Positions 45,021 through 56,582 of a stretch of 64,000 nucleotides of DNA are shown here, piece by piece. This stretch comes from Favolaschia claudopus. Its lineage: Eukaryota; Basidiomycota; Agaricomycetes; Agaricales; Mycenaceae. Position 1 is the first letter of the stretch. Each line of letters starts with the position of its first letter. The notes beneath the pieces are model-generated. The model was not told where the DNA came from, did not search any database, and worked only from the letters and a program-made list of their open reading frames with translations. The stretch covers positions 1,302,001-1,366,000 of the forward strand of contig JAWWNJ010000047.1 in the NCBI GenBank assembly GCA_037176885.1, written 5' to 3'. Position numbers and translations under genes: made by a program.

Positions 45021-45567
45021 CGCCCGTTTCTGCACCGTTTTGCATGGGTCTAGGTGCATCTTGGAGCTGTGATTTTTGTGGCTTTTATGAGCTATATATC
45101 AGACCGATTTGAGCACTTTGGTTTGATCGTTCACGGTCTGCCGCTGCTGGATTGCCAGCCCATTTTTGCTCCATTTCGCATGGGTCTAGGTGCATCTTGG
45201 AGCTGTGATTTTTGTGGCTTTTATGAGCTATATATCAGACCGATTTGAGCACTTTGGTTTGATCGTTCACGGTCTGCCGCTGCTGGATTGCCAGCCCATT
45301 TTTGCTCCATTTCGCATGGGCTCTGGGTGATCCTTGGAGCTAGGATTTTTGTGGCTTTTATGAGCTACATATCAGACCGATTTGAGCACTTTGGTTTGAT
45401 CGTTCACGGTCTGCCGCTGCTGGATTGCCAGCCCATTTTTGCTCCATTTCGCATGGGCTCTGGGTGATCCTTGGAGCTAGGATTTTTGTGGCTTTTATGA
45501 GCTATATATCAGACCGATTTGAGCACTTTGGTTTTGATCGTTCACGTTTTGCCTCAATGTGGGTGCT
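45021..45567. repeat. 137-bp tandem minisatellite, 4 copies
   Basis: The string GTTTGATCGTTCACGGTCTG recurs at 45121, 45257 and 45394, and in diverged form at 45531, so the period is 136-137 bp. Adjacent copies are nearly identical. The unit contains ATGAGCTATATATCAGACCG. No coding sense. Confidence 0.85.
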
Positions 45568-46059
45568 AGCAGGAATGACCAATGTGATATAAGTCGTTTT
45601 TACATCAAGCAAGTAGGCGGATACAGCTATATTACAAAGTGATATGTACTTGTTGAACATAAGACGTAAGAGTGCAGTGTCAATGCACATGTGGGTGACA
45701 GCGTAGGTATGTGGTACGGTTCAGTCAGGCTTACATCACGCAGAGTCTGTAAATCAAATGTGACAGTCAACAATACAATGAGTGAACACAAATCGAATCT
45801 TAACGCAAAGGCCAAAAAAACACTAAGTCTAAGTCAAAGAGAAATCAAACAAAACGAAAGTGGAATGGAACGGGCCATGCGGGAGTCGAACCCGCAGAAG
45901 CTAGCTGACATGATCGTGACAAATACATATAGGCGTACTTCTTCCCCGAGGGCCCTCAAAGAATTTTATTGTTAATACACATCATGTTCAAGCTACTGTA
46001 AAAATATATAATACATTCTGTTGCTCTCCATAGTTGGCTTTAGAGGCGCTAAACAATTT
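45568..46059. other. AT-rich flank of the element with a tRNA-like T-arm
   Basis: No ORF. On the minus strand about 45873-45958 there is a clear T-arm GCGGG-TTCGACT-CCCGC and a GGGCC/GGCCC outer stem, listed separately. Confidence 0.45.
45873..45958 (-). ncRNA. tRNA-like sequence, minus strand
   Basis: 5' GGGCCCT pairs with ATGGCCC (one mismatch). T-arm GCGGG-TTCGACT-CCCGC is perfect. The D-arm and anticodon arm do not fold canonically, so it is not called a normal tRNA. May belong to the transposon end, since the left inverted repeat could extend this far. Confidence 0.35.
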
Positions 46060-46171
46060 GCTTCCTTCTGCCTAAAAAGAAAACAGGGAATGTAAGTAGT
46101 GTGAAGGTCAATAATTATAATGAGACACGTACAATAAAGGTTTCAAAGTAAAAAGAAGTTGCAGAGACAAA

Positions 46172-46257
46172 CTAAGGGCCGGGGAATCGAACCCACGACG
46201 TCCAAATATAGACGTTTCCAAGGAAGGTATCATTACCTCTATACCAACCACCCTTCA
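46172..46257 (-). ncRNA. Pol III-type tRNA-like gene in the left TIR
   Basis: Minus strand: stem AAGGG/CCCTT, A-box TTGGTATAGAGGTAATG with D-stem GTAT/ATAC, a second hairpin ACGTC/GACGT, and B-box GGTTCGATTCC. T-stem pairing is imperfect. A diverged copy sits at the mirror position in the right TIR. Confidence 0.55.
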
Positions 46258-46348
46258 TTTAGTAGATAGCAAGTATGTCCCACATACGGTCTTTTATTTA
46301 ATGATCTACAAAATATCTAAAAATCTTCCAAGTCAAGCACGACAGCAG

Positions 46349-46622
46349 GTGGGGTTCCCCACTCTAGCCGCCGTAACTAAGGAGGATCCCCACCCTCTTG
46401 GCATTATGGTGGGCTACCCCACGGATAGTGGGCGTGGGGACCCCACACCGAGGTGGGCGCCCCCACGTTTCTTATTATACATCGTGGGGTTCCCCACCTC
46501 CTCTATTCTCAGCGGTGGGCTGCCCCACCTTGTCAAGCAGTTCGCCGTGGGGCACCCCACCTCTTTTTCTTCATGCGGTGGGGTTCCCCAAGTCAAGATA
46601 TTGTTGGGGTGGGGCTCCCCAC
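46349..46622. repeat. Helically phased palindrome array, left TIR
   Basis: Ten GTGGGGNNCCCCAC-type palindromes with centres near 46355, 46386, 46415, 46440, 46459, 46490, 46521, 46553, 46584 and 46615. The steps are 31, 29, 25, 19, 31, 31, 32, 31 and 31 bp. Spacers differ in sequence and are AT-rich. Likely protein-binding sites. Confidence 0.85.
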
Positions 46623-46769
46623 CCATTCTTGTTGCTTATTAAAAGGTCTTCATTCACAATAGCCATAGATTCACACCGTAGTTTGAGATTCAAAGTGAAT
46701 TTGAAACAACTAATTACACAATGTAGACATGATATAAACAATTCAAAGATATCATACAAAGTTCATGCG

Positions 46770-49700
46770 TTACAAGATATTCCACATCTCGAGTTGTCTC
46801 TGCCAACGGCCAAGGTTATACTCGCCTACAATAACAGGCGCAGTGCCTGCCGGAAGCCACCTCCACTTCTCTGCGCTTTCATCGTATATAACTGTTGCTC
46901 GATCAGCCGCACTTTGCTCCGCCACTTCTTTCAAATCCACCGCCTCCACCGTCATTCCCCTTTCGACAACGCCATCCTCGTTCTTACGGACCAGACGCAC
47001 CATCAACTTCTTGGTGGCAGGCGCTTCCGCATCAGAACGCGAACGTTTTGACGCGGGCCCCGCCTCGTCTCCATGTTCTGTTTGTCGTTTGCGCGACGGT
47101 CCCGCCTCCGCATCACGGCGCGGCGCCGGACGGGCCTTGGTGTTGAGACGCGTGAAATCCACGTGTGGTAGTCGCGCAGGCGCAGGCGCTACTGGTGCAG
47201 GTGGTCGGGAGGAACTTGAAGTGGCATGGACTGGAGGCTGCTTGAATGGTGGAATTGAAGGAGCCGACGACCTTGCCGTTCCATATCCTTGACCTTCGGC
47301 CGACGACGGTAGAAAACTGTTTCGGGGCGGCGGTGGGGCGGGCTCGTAACGGTCGGTGGGAGCTGCATTGTGACGGGGGAAGAAAGTATTGGAGCGATAG
47401 TCGGGCCCGTTGTACCCGTACCCTGAGTATGGATAACGATTGTCTTGCGGATAGTCGGACCGTCGCGGGGGATACTCAGAAGGCGGGGCTAGCGGAGCGG
47501 CAGTATGGCGCGCATCGCCGTGCAGTGGTGGGTGTCGATACCCGTACATGCCAGCGCCGTAGCTGGCCTCGTACCGTCGCGGAGCGGTGTTGCCGTACCC
47601 GCCTGTCTCTCCACGACCAAAGCCAAACCCGCCGTCGGGTATGTCGGTGGCATAGGCGGTGTTCTGACCCAGCTCACCTGCTCCATAATCGTTCGCAGCG
47701 GCTGAATAGCTGCGGGATGTAGGAGCAGCCGTGCGGGCAGGCGGCTCGTGCGAGCGCAGCCCATCTTCGTCCCCATGGTCCCCCAAATCCGTCCCCGCAT
47801 CCTCGTCTGCTTTACCCTTCCCCTTCTCATTCTTCTTCTCCTTCTCCTTACCCTTCCCTTTCCCCTTCTGTTTGCCTCCTGAGCTGTTCGCCTCGTCGAC
47901 CAGCGCTTTGCTGTGAGCCCCGCTCTCGCTCACCGCAACCACCACCCTGCCATTCTCATCGTAGATGACACCGAGGTCGCCCTGTTCTGTAAGCGAAAGA
48001 GCCATGTCCTCTGAATTACGGTGGATCAGTTCTGAGCGCGTGAAGGAAACCAAATTAATATCACATACCTGGATCCCACTCAACGATCTTCATGCAATTC
48101 TCTGAACCAGAGATCATACCCGGTAAGAACGTCTCCAGCATCGTCGTCGTCACCTTCTTCATTTGCCAATTCCCTCGCCCGATGATCAAATCTGCTTCTT
48201 GCAGGGCTTTCGGATAGTTGATGATCTTGGAGCGTGTTTCGTACGCCGTGTCGAGGAAGCGTCTTGACCACTGCATTGGAAAGTTGGCTCGGGTTTGGTT
48301 CGGCTCTAGTTTATCAGCAGCGCGACATCGATCGTCTGCAATAATGTTAATAAGACGGAAGGCTCTGAAAAGAAAGCGGAGGCACATACATAATTGGGCT
48401 GAAAGGATGGCTCGGAACTGCATTTGTTGGTCGTCGCGTTTTTTCGGTTTGACTTGACGACTCTGACGAAGGCGGGCAGGCGGTTCTTCGTCGGCCCCGC
48501 CGTGCTGTTCTGGGTCCGCTGCCTGTTGCTTCTGGACGAGACTGTGAAGGTATTAGATTATACAAGCAGCCACCATTGCCGGAGCGCCTACCGAAAATCA
48601 AACTCCATGTCTTCAAGCTGACTTTGGAATTCTTGTTCGCGCATGTTCTTGACAGCCAGATATTCGTCACCGACGCCGAAGTTGAAGCTTGCGTGACCCC
48701 GGGGGTCAACTGCCGATCCGCAGAGGAAGAAGCCGTATTCCTCTTGGATGACTTTCATCTGAACCATCGTCAGATTGGCTATTATACATAAGTAACAACT
48801 GACACTTACCAGTCTGTAGATCGGTTTCATTTGCTCACGGACCCTCGTCCTCAGTTTTCCCTCGTTGCGAAGATCCAAGATCAGTTGAGCCTTGTAATCC
48901 TCGTACCATTCCTTGATTTTCAAGTGTTGCAGCTGGGCATACACGGCGTCGAAGTCCCTTCGGTCGGAGGGAGGAAAGTCGGGACCGAGCGCATCTATGA
49001 ATTCTTGGCGTACATGTTTGGAGTATTCCCCGCCGCTGACTATATAATCGTAAGCACGTAAACCTCATGTACGAAAAACCGAGACATACATTTTCCCTCG
49101 TTTGGGTGGTGTGCAGCGTACCACGACTGGTACACATTCCACGGGGACTCCCCAGCCCCCACTCGCTTCCTGTCGCCCATGCAGCGGTACACGCTTTCCA
49201 CCGACTTGCCACACTCCTTCGCCAGTTCTGCCACCTTCTCATCGTACTCCTTGTCGAGTAGCGCCAGTTTGTCCAACGTTTCCTGTGGGATCGGACCCGA
49301 CCTTCCCTTGGAGCCTGCCTCCTCCCCGCTCTCGTCGTCTGAAGGCGCGTCATCCTTCTCCTTCTCCTTCCCCTTCCCCTTCGCCTTCGCCTTCGGATTC
49401 TCCTGGTCGGAGTCACCGTCGCGCTGCGACTTCCGCGTCCGCTTCTTGGCCCTCGGCTTCCTCGTCCGCCGCCCCTCGGAATCTGAATCACTCGACTCAG
49501 GTTTCTTGGACTTGCCTCCGCTCTTTCGGACTATGTGGCGCCGCGCATTGGACGCGCGCGCTCTAGCTGCTGCCGCTTCTCCCTCCTCCTCTTCCCGGTC
49601 GCTCGCCGCGTCGCGACTCTCAGTGTCTGAGCGCGGATGTAGGCGTTGTTGGTTCTGGTTTCGTTGGTTCTTCTTCGTCTCTTCGTAGTCCGAACCTGAC

Positions 49701-51185
49701 GTGCCTGACTCCTCGTCAGCGGCGGTGGCAGCAGGGGTAGGCTTTTTGGCTTGAGGACGCGGGCGCAGATCGTGACGAACGGGACTCGTCTGAACGTCTA
49801 CATAGCCGTCGTCGCTCAAGTCGTGGGCGGGTAGCTGGTCCTCCTGAGGATGAAGGTCCTCCTCGTCGTCTGATCTCGTTACAGGCGTTTCCTGGGCATC
49901 CACGTTTTGCTCAAGTCCTGAGCCAGGACCCCAGTCCTCCTCCTCGTCGTCCCCGTCGTCGCCATTGGTGAGGAATTGGTGGCGGTCTGCGAGGAGGCCG
50001 GCGTTTGCAAGTTGCTCGCGGCGTCCGGGCCACAGTCCACCACCACCGCGAGAGATTACGAAGTTCTCATCGCGGTTATAATCCATCCCCAGGACCCGCG
50101 CGCGCGGTTTCGGCCTGGGACCATGGGATGGCTTGGGACTGGGGGATAGCGGGAGCGCGGGAATGCTAGGAGAAGGAGGAAATTCGAGATCCTGCAAAGT
50201 TGTTATTGCCTGGGAATGTGCAAAGACGTGCAGATACTTACTGGAGTGCGCCTCGGAGATTCTGGCATGACCTGAGGTGGTGAAGATGCTGGCTGCTGTC
50301 AAGAACATTAGCTATAGATCCATGCTAGTCATATTCATACTTACCACGGGGGATGGCGCATCCGAGAACAGGACTGGACCTGGTGAGTGAGGAGTTTGCG
50401 GTAGGGGCCGGGAGGTTCGGGGCTCCGGAGTCTGAGGCTCTGGCGACGGCGTCTGAGGCTTCGGCGACGGCGTCTGGACATGACGAGGCGGAGCAGCAGG
50501 AGGAGCTGGTGTTTGTGGCTAAGAAATTGTTAGCGTTGTCGACAGCATCAAAAGACCGGTGGACGTACCCGGTCTCCATCTATATCATGCTCGGGAGGTT
50601 TGTCGACATCCATGTCGTCGTTGGTTTCCTTAACAAAGAGGTCAAGTCAAGCTCTTTCGTTTCAGCTGAAGGACATACCAACGGTGTCGGTATATGACGA
50701 CGGGGAGGAGGCGATTGTGGCTGAGGAATTGTTAGCGTTGTCGACAGCCTTCAGACACTGGGGAACTTACGGGCTCTGGCTCTGCCTCTGTATCATCTTC
50801 GTCGGGTTTGTCGACGTTCATGTCGTCGTCGTCGGAATCCTTGATACAGGGTGAGTCAGGTCAATGCTAAATGCTGAGCGTAGAGGGTACACACCGGACG
50901 CGTCGCCTTCTTTCCACGACGAGGCTGCTTCCTCGCTGGCTGACGTTTAGCTTCCTGTAACATACGTTGAGAGGAATGTCGAGATAATTGGCTGAGCTCG
51001 ACTCGTACCTTTTCAGTCGATTTGGAAGCGGCTTTCTTCTCAGTCCGTGCCCTTGCGCGAACTGCGGCTGATTTGGCGGCCGACTCTTTGGTTGCCGTCG
51101 TAGATGTCGTTGTCTTGCCTCTGGACCTCGTCGTCGGTTTCCCGGTTCTGGTGGCTTCTGCCTTTGCCCGTCGAGTTATTGCCAT
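46770..51185 (-). CDS. KDZ-element accessory protein, 1264 aa, charged
   Basis: Thirteen exons (51185-51009, 50954-50895, 50839-50771, 50720-50679, 50628-50569, 50518-50345, 50295-50242, 50191-49090, 49039-48810, 48758-48592, 48541-48390, 48335-48069, 48010-46770) join in phase. It starts MAITRRAKAEATRTGKPTTR (basic, AT-hook-like KPTTRSRGK). Then come a Pro-rich part made from duplicated exons, a long acidic/basic segment with KKPRAKKRTRK, and a conserved-looking region (WNVYQSWYAAHHPNEGK, then EFIDALGP and a helical stretch). The last exon has a Tyr/Gly/Pro-rich part and ends GRWQRQLEMWNIL. No known domain. The basic tracts suggest nuclear nucleic-acid binding, perhaps as a transposition partner. 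Confidence 0.7.
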
Positions 51186-52547
51186 TACGTTTTCAAATTG
51201 AGTGGAGTCGGAGTGTAGGTTGTACTGCTTGAAGTGGGAGCTGGAGGGCTCGACCGTAAAGTGAAGTTGAGAAGAGAGTTGGATGTTGTGGGGGGAATCG
51301 CGACAATGAACTCAATTTGGCAAGTCCGATTTCCTGGACAATGGTGGCCACTTGCTAGCCTCCATTAATGAGCCGAAAATAAGACCACACTCACTCTGCC
51401 ACCTTCCCTTCCACCTTCAATCTCGTTCTCGTCTCGTTGTCGCGCCGCCCTCTCAACGGTGTCTTTGCGCGTCGTATGCAGCCGCCTTACAATTCTGCTC
51501 GTCGCCAATCTGTGTGCTTTTACGCCTTCGCAAAGTTTTCTTGATATTCTTGATATTCTTGGGTCCGATGTCGACGTTGTCAAGTCAGTCTCTCACTTAC
51601 ATTTCCCGCGAATTACAAGAAACAAATGCATTGCAGGTCCAATCTACACCTCTAATAGTGTTCTTCTCAGTCCCGCTGTCACTTCAGACCGGTTTTCAAG
51701 TAAGTGGCAGCATGTCCAAATCGGGCTGAAAAAAATCCCTAATCAGGAAACGCCAAATTGCAGTCAAGACGAGCTCACCTTGGGTACGCTTTTCTGCCGC
51801 ATTCGTTGCTCCTGAATTCTTCCATGTAGACATCTATCTTGAGGCAGACTATGACCCCCGGGCTTTCCTTCTCAAATTCCATGCCACCGACGTCGTTCTC
51901 CCTAGCACATCAAGAAATCGTCGCGCATATTCTTGCTTCCGTTTGCGATATCATCACTGTAAGGCCTATGGTCAGACCCAGCGGAGATGGTATCAGCCAA
52001 TCGAGACGTGTCCATGCGTTGCCATCGTCGTCCTTGCTGCGCCGGCCGAGAAGTGCTGAAGAAATGTAAGTTTCTCTTTCCATGATAAGTAAAGTGTATT
52101 GTACTCACGCAAAGCTTTCAGCCGGACTCGTTTCGTCTACATATACCATCCCCGCGCCCCTTCCCTCCTTCTCTTCATCCTTCGCCCACCCGACATCGTC
52201 GTCAAGAGCCAGGGAGCGCTCAAGGACATGTAGATAACTAAAGTAACTGTCTATACATTACGAACATCATCTCTATGTACACCCGTCGGGGCCGTGCCTC
52301 CCCCCTCGTCGCTCGTCCACCCCGCTCGCTCTCCACTAACTTTCTGACCGTCCTCGTCGCGCTGGATGAAAAGTAAGTCTATCTTTCACAAAGTCGTAGC
52401 ATGCACTGTACTCACCCAACGCTTTCCCATATGCAAGTCTACACTTCCTCCAGCGTCCATCCCTTCGCCACCAGCCCGCCCACTCGCTCCCGACATGGTC
52501 GTCAAGAGCAAGTGGCAGCCGGCGCTATTGATGGCTGATTGGCCGTC
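51186..52547. other. Region between divergent genes with possible small genes
   Basis: On the plus strand, exon-like pieces near 51571-52231 give an in-phase reading (MSTLSSQSLTYISRELQETN, then ETPNCSQDELTL and IYLEADYDPRAFLLKFHATD) bounded by plausible splice sites. A competing frame runs through the last piece (LAHQEIVAHILASVCDIIT, ending VVKSQGALKDM). The block around 52020-52230 is repeated in degenerate form around 52290-52510, including a donor, an intron body and a GTCGTCAAGAGC string. A small gene or its duplicated remnant is possible, but I cannot settle the frame. Confidence 0.35.
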
Positions 52548-52624
52548 ATGTTCCAGCCTCGGCGGACGAGGGCGCGGAAGGCCGCTGCGGGGTTCCGCGC
52601 CCTCGTCCGCCGAGGCTGGAACAT
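52548..52624. repeat. Perfect 32-bp-arm hairpin
   Basis: Arms 52548-52579 and 52593-52624 are exact reverse complements around a 13-nt loop. The right arm contains TTCCGCGCCCTCGTCCGCCG, identical to 60338-60357. It lies 255 bp before the start of the Spt5-like gene. Confidence 0.9.
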
Positions 52625-52878
52625 CAGGCCCGGTTATGGCCGGCGTGGGAAATTCCTCTTCTTGCCCAAAACCTCCATGTCGAGCAGGTAAGTCTGTCGT
52701 CGCGTTGAACAGCGTAGTCAGTAGTTAGAGAATATGAAAGTTATGCACGAAACCTTTGAGTATCAGTGAACGCGCACCGTACGGCGCAAGTCCGCCTCAA
52801 ATTTGACTATGGCACGACTTTCAAATGCTTTAAGAATTTTCCGCGTCGGCGACGTTAACACAAACGCTGACGACGACT

Positions 52879-55800
52879 ATGGCGGCCCCCAGACCTTCAT
52901 CGCCTTCCATCCACGCACACGCGACGCAACAGGGAAACACCCCCAGTACGCCGCTGGTTAATCGTTCGGAATCCAAACTCACCAAAAGTATAGTGGATAT
53001 CGATAGCACAAAAGGCGGCGCGGAAGACTCTGGTACAATGCGCAAACGAACGCCCTTGTTCCTCCCCGACTCTCGCAATCCAACTCCGTACATTGGTCAA
53101 GGATTTCGCGAGACACCTTTCGCAGACGGATGGGAAGCATCTTTGTTCGAGGCAAGCAATACTCTTTCGTTTTCATTGTATAGACATGCTGACTTGTATG
53201 TAGCCGCCTCCTCCCCCGAAGCGCCGAAGAGTAGATCTAGAGGCAGAGCTGGGCGCGCGTGACGACGATGCGGAGGAAGAGGAAGAAGAAGAAGAAGAGG
53301 AGGAGGAGGAGGACGAGGACGAGGAAGAAGAATACATGCAAAGTTTTCGTCAGGCGGCGTCGCATAGCGAGGCCAGCGACGTGCGTAGGTTTCTGGATGT
53401 GGAGGCGGAGGAGGCTGGAATGAGCGAGAACTCGGATGACGAGGAAACCCAAGCGGATCGGGGTGCGTATGGTAACGCTGGCTCCTACTCGGTCCTAACT
53501 TGCTTTCTTTGTAGACTTCCTCGACGATTCAGAGAACATCAATCCAATCGACACCACCACGCCGGAACGGGACCCAGTCAGCGCCGCCCCATCTGAGGAA
53601 CGCTCAAGTATCGACGATGCCATGGAACGCCGCATCCAGGAAGTCATTGCAAGCAGAGCAGCTCAGTATCGCAAGGAGACGCTGGCCGAAATGGGACAAT
53701 ACCAAGGTGAGTACATCTTTCTCATTGACATATACGATTGTAATAAAGTCTCCTCCAGGTTGGACAGTCGTTCGAGAAGAGACTGTCACTCGAGAAGTCC
53801 TAATCCACCACCAACCGTTGGTGCACACCGCGACTCCCGCACCCCGCCCCCAAGCCGCTGTCGACCAGAATCACCACAATGGGCGCGCCTTAGCAGCTTA
53901 TCGATCACAGCACGCTCCCCCCGACCCCCGACTCCATCGAGACCTCGCCCTCACCTTGGTCGAGGTCACGAACCCGCTGAAGAAGGGTCAGTGGGTTCGC
54001 CTCGGATGGGGCAAAGACAAGGGTCGGCTGGCGTTCGTCATCGCAGGCAACACGCTCCTTGCGCCCGGTCGAAAACCGCCCGTTCTTCGCATCACCAAAG
54101 CCCGCCATAAAGTACATTTAATCACCCCCATCGACTACTTGGCCGCCACGAGAACCGCGCCACTCGCGGCCTATCAAGCTATTCTTCAGCAGGCGACCTA
54201 TCAAGAATTGCAGGTCTTTGTGCGCAGTAACCACGCCGAGTTACGGCGTTTAGTCCATACCGACCTGTCGCCCGCGCTCAGACCTGGGGATCGGGTAGTG
54301 GTGGTTTCGGGGGAGTACAAGGGGCAGAGCGGGTTCATTGCGCGCGTGAAGGTCAATGAGGGCAAGGAATACGCGCGAGTAATCCCGGCGTACGACGGGG
54401 AATACGTGCCGGACTCGCTGGAAGCCGGGATATATCTCGAGACGACGGATCTGAGGCGGCACTTCCTCGACTTTTCTTTCGCCTTACAAGTCGGTGATCG
54501 TGTGCGAACGGTGGACGGGAAGGAGAGCGGTCGTGTCAAATCATTCGACTGCTATGGGACGCAAGTAGCCCTGGAGCGTGATGCGCTCGGCAACTACCCC
54601 ACGCACCTCCTGGACGACATTGTTCGAGTCTGGGAAGTAGGAGATGTCGTGCGCGTTCGTTGGGGCAACCATGAGGGCCGTGCGGGGTACCTGGTAAAGG
54701 CCGATGAACGAAACGGCATGGTCGAAATATATGATGTGAGTATTACCTCGTTTTTCCATACTTAACATCATCTAAACGTTTATACTTCAGCTGGATCGTA
54801 TCGACGGAACAGGGCGTCCAAACCGTTGGGAAGAAGAACACCTCGTGAGTTATTCTGATTTTATACATATTTCTTGAAAGCTCAAACACTGCACCAGTTT
54901 CGTGTACGAGCGGCCGATATTGACTTCGACACTATCGGCGACACCGTGACTTATGCTCCCATCGTCAACTCCGTCCGTCAAGAAGGGGCAGACATTCACT
55001 TCAACGTCGATGGCGACCGCCTGATATCGCCGCCCCAAGGCCTCAACGTGGTCAATCCTCGCAAGGATCCGACCGCGCATTACATCGGATTGGGGGTTCT
55101 CGTTGTAGCTACTGGGGCGATGAAGGGTTTTCGAGGAACGGTGACTGGAGTCTACAATAGCGAAGATCGTGCGAGTCGGCTGCGACGTCTGGAAGAACAG
55201 TGGGCTGAGATTCGGTCGCAAGAGGAACGCTCTCCAACGGCAAAAGGACTTGCAGAACGACTTCGTGGAATCGACATCGGCGCTCAAAACGCTCTGGCAA
55301 AAGCAGAGAAGGTGCATGAAGGTCTTCTGCTCACCATTCGAAAGGCAGAAGCGGGCGAAACGGTGCAGCACATACGAATTGAGGATGTGGTCCACGAACG
55401 GTATGGAAACATTTCTTGATCATCTCCAATCTATCTAATCATGTCACCGTTGATCCAGGACCATGGTACCTTTACTCAAAACGAGAGGCATGCTTGATAG
55501 GATTTTGCGGGGAAACCAGGTGATAGAAACGACGCAGCAGCAATTCAGCCTCTTTCCACCGCTACCACCGCCTCCGCGACCAGTCACGCCTTGCCCGTCT
55601 CCCACCGATGAACCGCTCTGGTGCAATGACTCCCTCAAGCCCAGAATTGAAGGTATGGAGCTAATCCAGGGGGTAGATTGACTTTCGGCTGACGGTTTTT
55701 TATTTCAGGCGAAGAAGATGGCGAGTGGCTTTGTATTCCGGGGCTGGCGATGAAACGGCTGGATGTGATCGTGGTGGGGGTTGCGGAGGTGGAGGCGTTA

Positions 55801-56250
55801 AGACCTAAGGTCCGCGAGATGGAGGGGAAGCGAGGGTATATACTGGTGGAGGAAGACGTACCGTCTCGTGGTCCAAAGAAACGAGAGTTGAAGAAAGTCA
55901 AGAAGGCAGACAAGATTGACGTCTACGGGGCAACGGTGGGCGGTCTCAAGCACCCTTTGGAACGCAAATACGTTCGCCCTTGTCGCACATCTGATGATGG
56001 GCGTTTGCTGACTGAGGTAATGGAACGGGTGGTGGTAATAGGCGCAGACGTGTACCGCAACCTCAGTGAGCGAGGGTCTTATGGCTTTACAGCGCCGCAC
56101 ATTCAACACCCGCACGGCTTTGAAGTCGTCGCCGTAGATTTTGGGCAGGGACAACTCGCTTTTTTTCATATCTCAAGTCTATGCTTCGCCAAAAATCAGT
56201 CTATTGCCTTACGCGACAAAGTATTCAATGTAACCACGCTCGATAATTAG
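52879..56250 (+). CDS. Spt5-like protein with repeated KOW-type motifs
   Basis: Eight exons (52879-53151, 53204-53462, 53515-53706, 53759-54735, 54791-54844, 54898-55400, 55459-55652, 55709-56250) give 997 aa. Intron 1 is GC-AG. After a PPPPPKRRRVDLEAEL segment comes a long Asp/Glu run and FLDVEAEEAG, as in the acidic N-terminus of Spt5. KOW-like turns follow at about 317-332 (KGQWVRLGWGKDKGR), 417-440 (PGDRVVVVSGEYKGQSG), 484-501, 532-551 (VGDVVRVRWGNHEGRAG) and 648-671 (LVVATGAMKGFRGTVTG). No NGN domain was seen. Spt5 binds RNA polymerase II and nucleic acid. A transposon copy could influence its own transcription or bind nucleic acid, which is inference. Next gene: the transposase, same strand. 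Confidence 0.75.
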
Positions 56251-56339
56251 CACAATATGTTACTATGTATATCAATGAACTTTTGCCATCGCTCAAATAA
56301 CGACGGACTTGAAGATTTTGGCCACTCTCGGCCGAGAAC

Positions 56340-56410
56340 ACCGAGGCGGAAGACCGAGGCGGGCTTCCGTGCCCTGAGCCGCCGCAGTGTGGGCATCTTT
56401 GGCGCTTGAC
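56340..56410. repeat. GC-rich intergenic motif, copy 2
   Basis: GGCGGAAGACCGAGGCGGGC followed by TTCCGTGCCCTGAGCCGCCG resembles the hairpin arm at 52593 and the motif at 60325, with changes. It lies in the 330-bp gap between the Spt5-like gene and the transposase. Confidence 0.6.
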
Positions 56411-56582
56411 GGCGGGCACCGCATTTTCTCTCTTGCTTCCCGCCACTACTGTCGGTACCATACTTGTACATTTTATAATGAAATATGAGAATAGTTTCAA
56501 AGCACATAACGAGAGGACAATGAATGCCACCGAGTACTACAAACACCAACTCCACCCAGCGTGCATTGCTTGCTTTCCACCC

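Larger units (their letters stand above)
46060..46630. repeat. Left terminal inverted repeat of the KDZ element
   Basis: Matches the reverse complement of about 63450-64000. Shared anchors are AAACAGGGAATG, AAGAAGTTGC, a Pol III-type tRNA-like gene, AAGTC(A/C)AGCACGACAGCA, GCCGCCGTAAC, and the array of GTGGGGNNCCCCAC palindromes. The outer limit is uncertain because the right copy runs off the window. Confidence 0.85.

Noticed and set aside
46349..46622. Resemblance to a CRISPR array (regularly spaced palindromic repeats)
   Set aside because: The repeats are only about 14 bp, vary at the centre, lie in transposon ends of a eukaryote, are mirrored at the other end, and no cas-like gene exists. 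Protein-binding sites are a better explanation.
44800..46650. Insertion of mitochondrial DNA
   Set aside because: AT-rich stretches, GC clusters and tRNA-like sequences are suggestive, but no mitochondrial protein gene is present and the region is explained by the transposon end and a nuclear satellite.
46770..48083. TET/JBP dioxygenase as cargo of the KDZ element
   Set aside because: TET/JBP genes are known to accompany KDZ elements in Agaricomycetes, but no HxD...H dioxygenase pattern is visible in any of the five proteins here.
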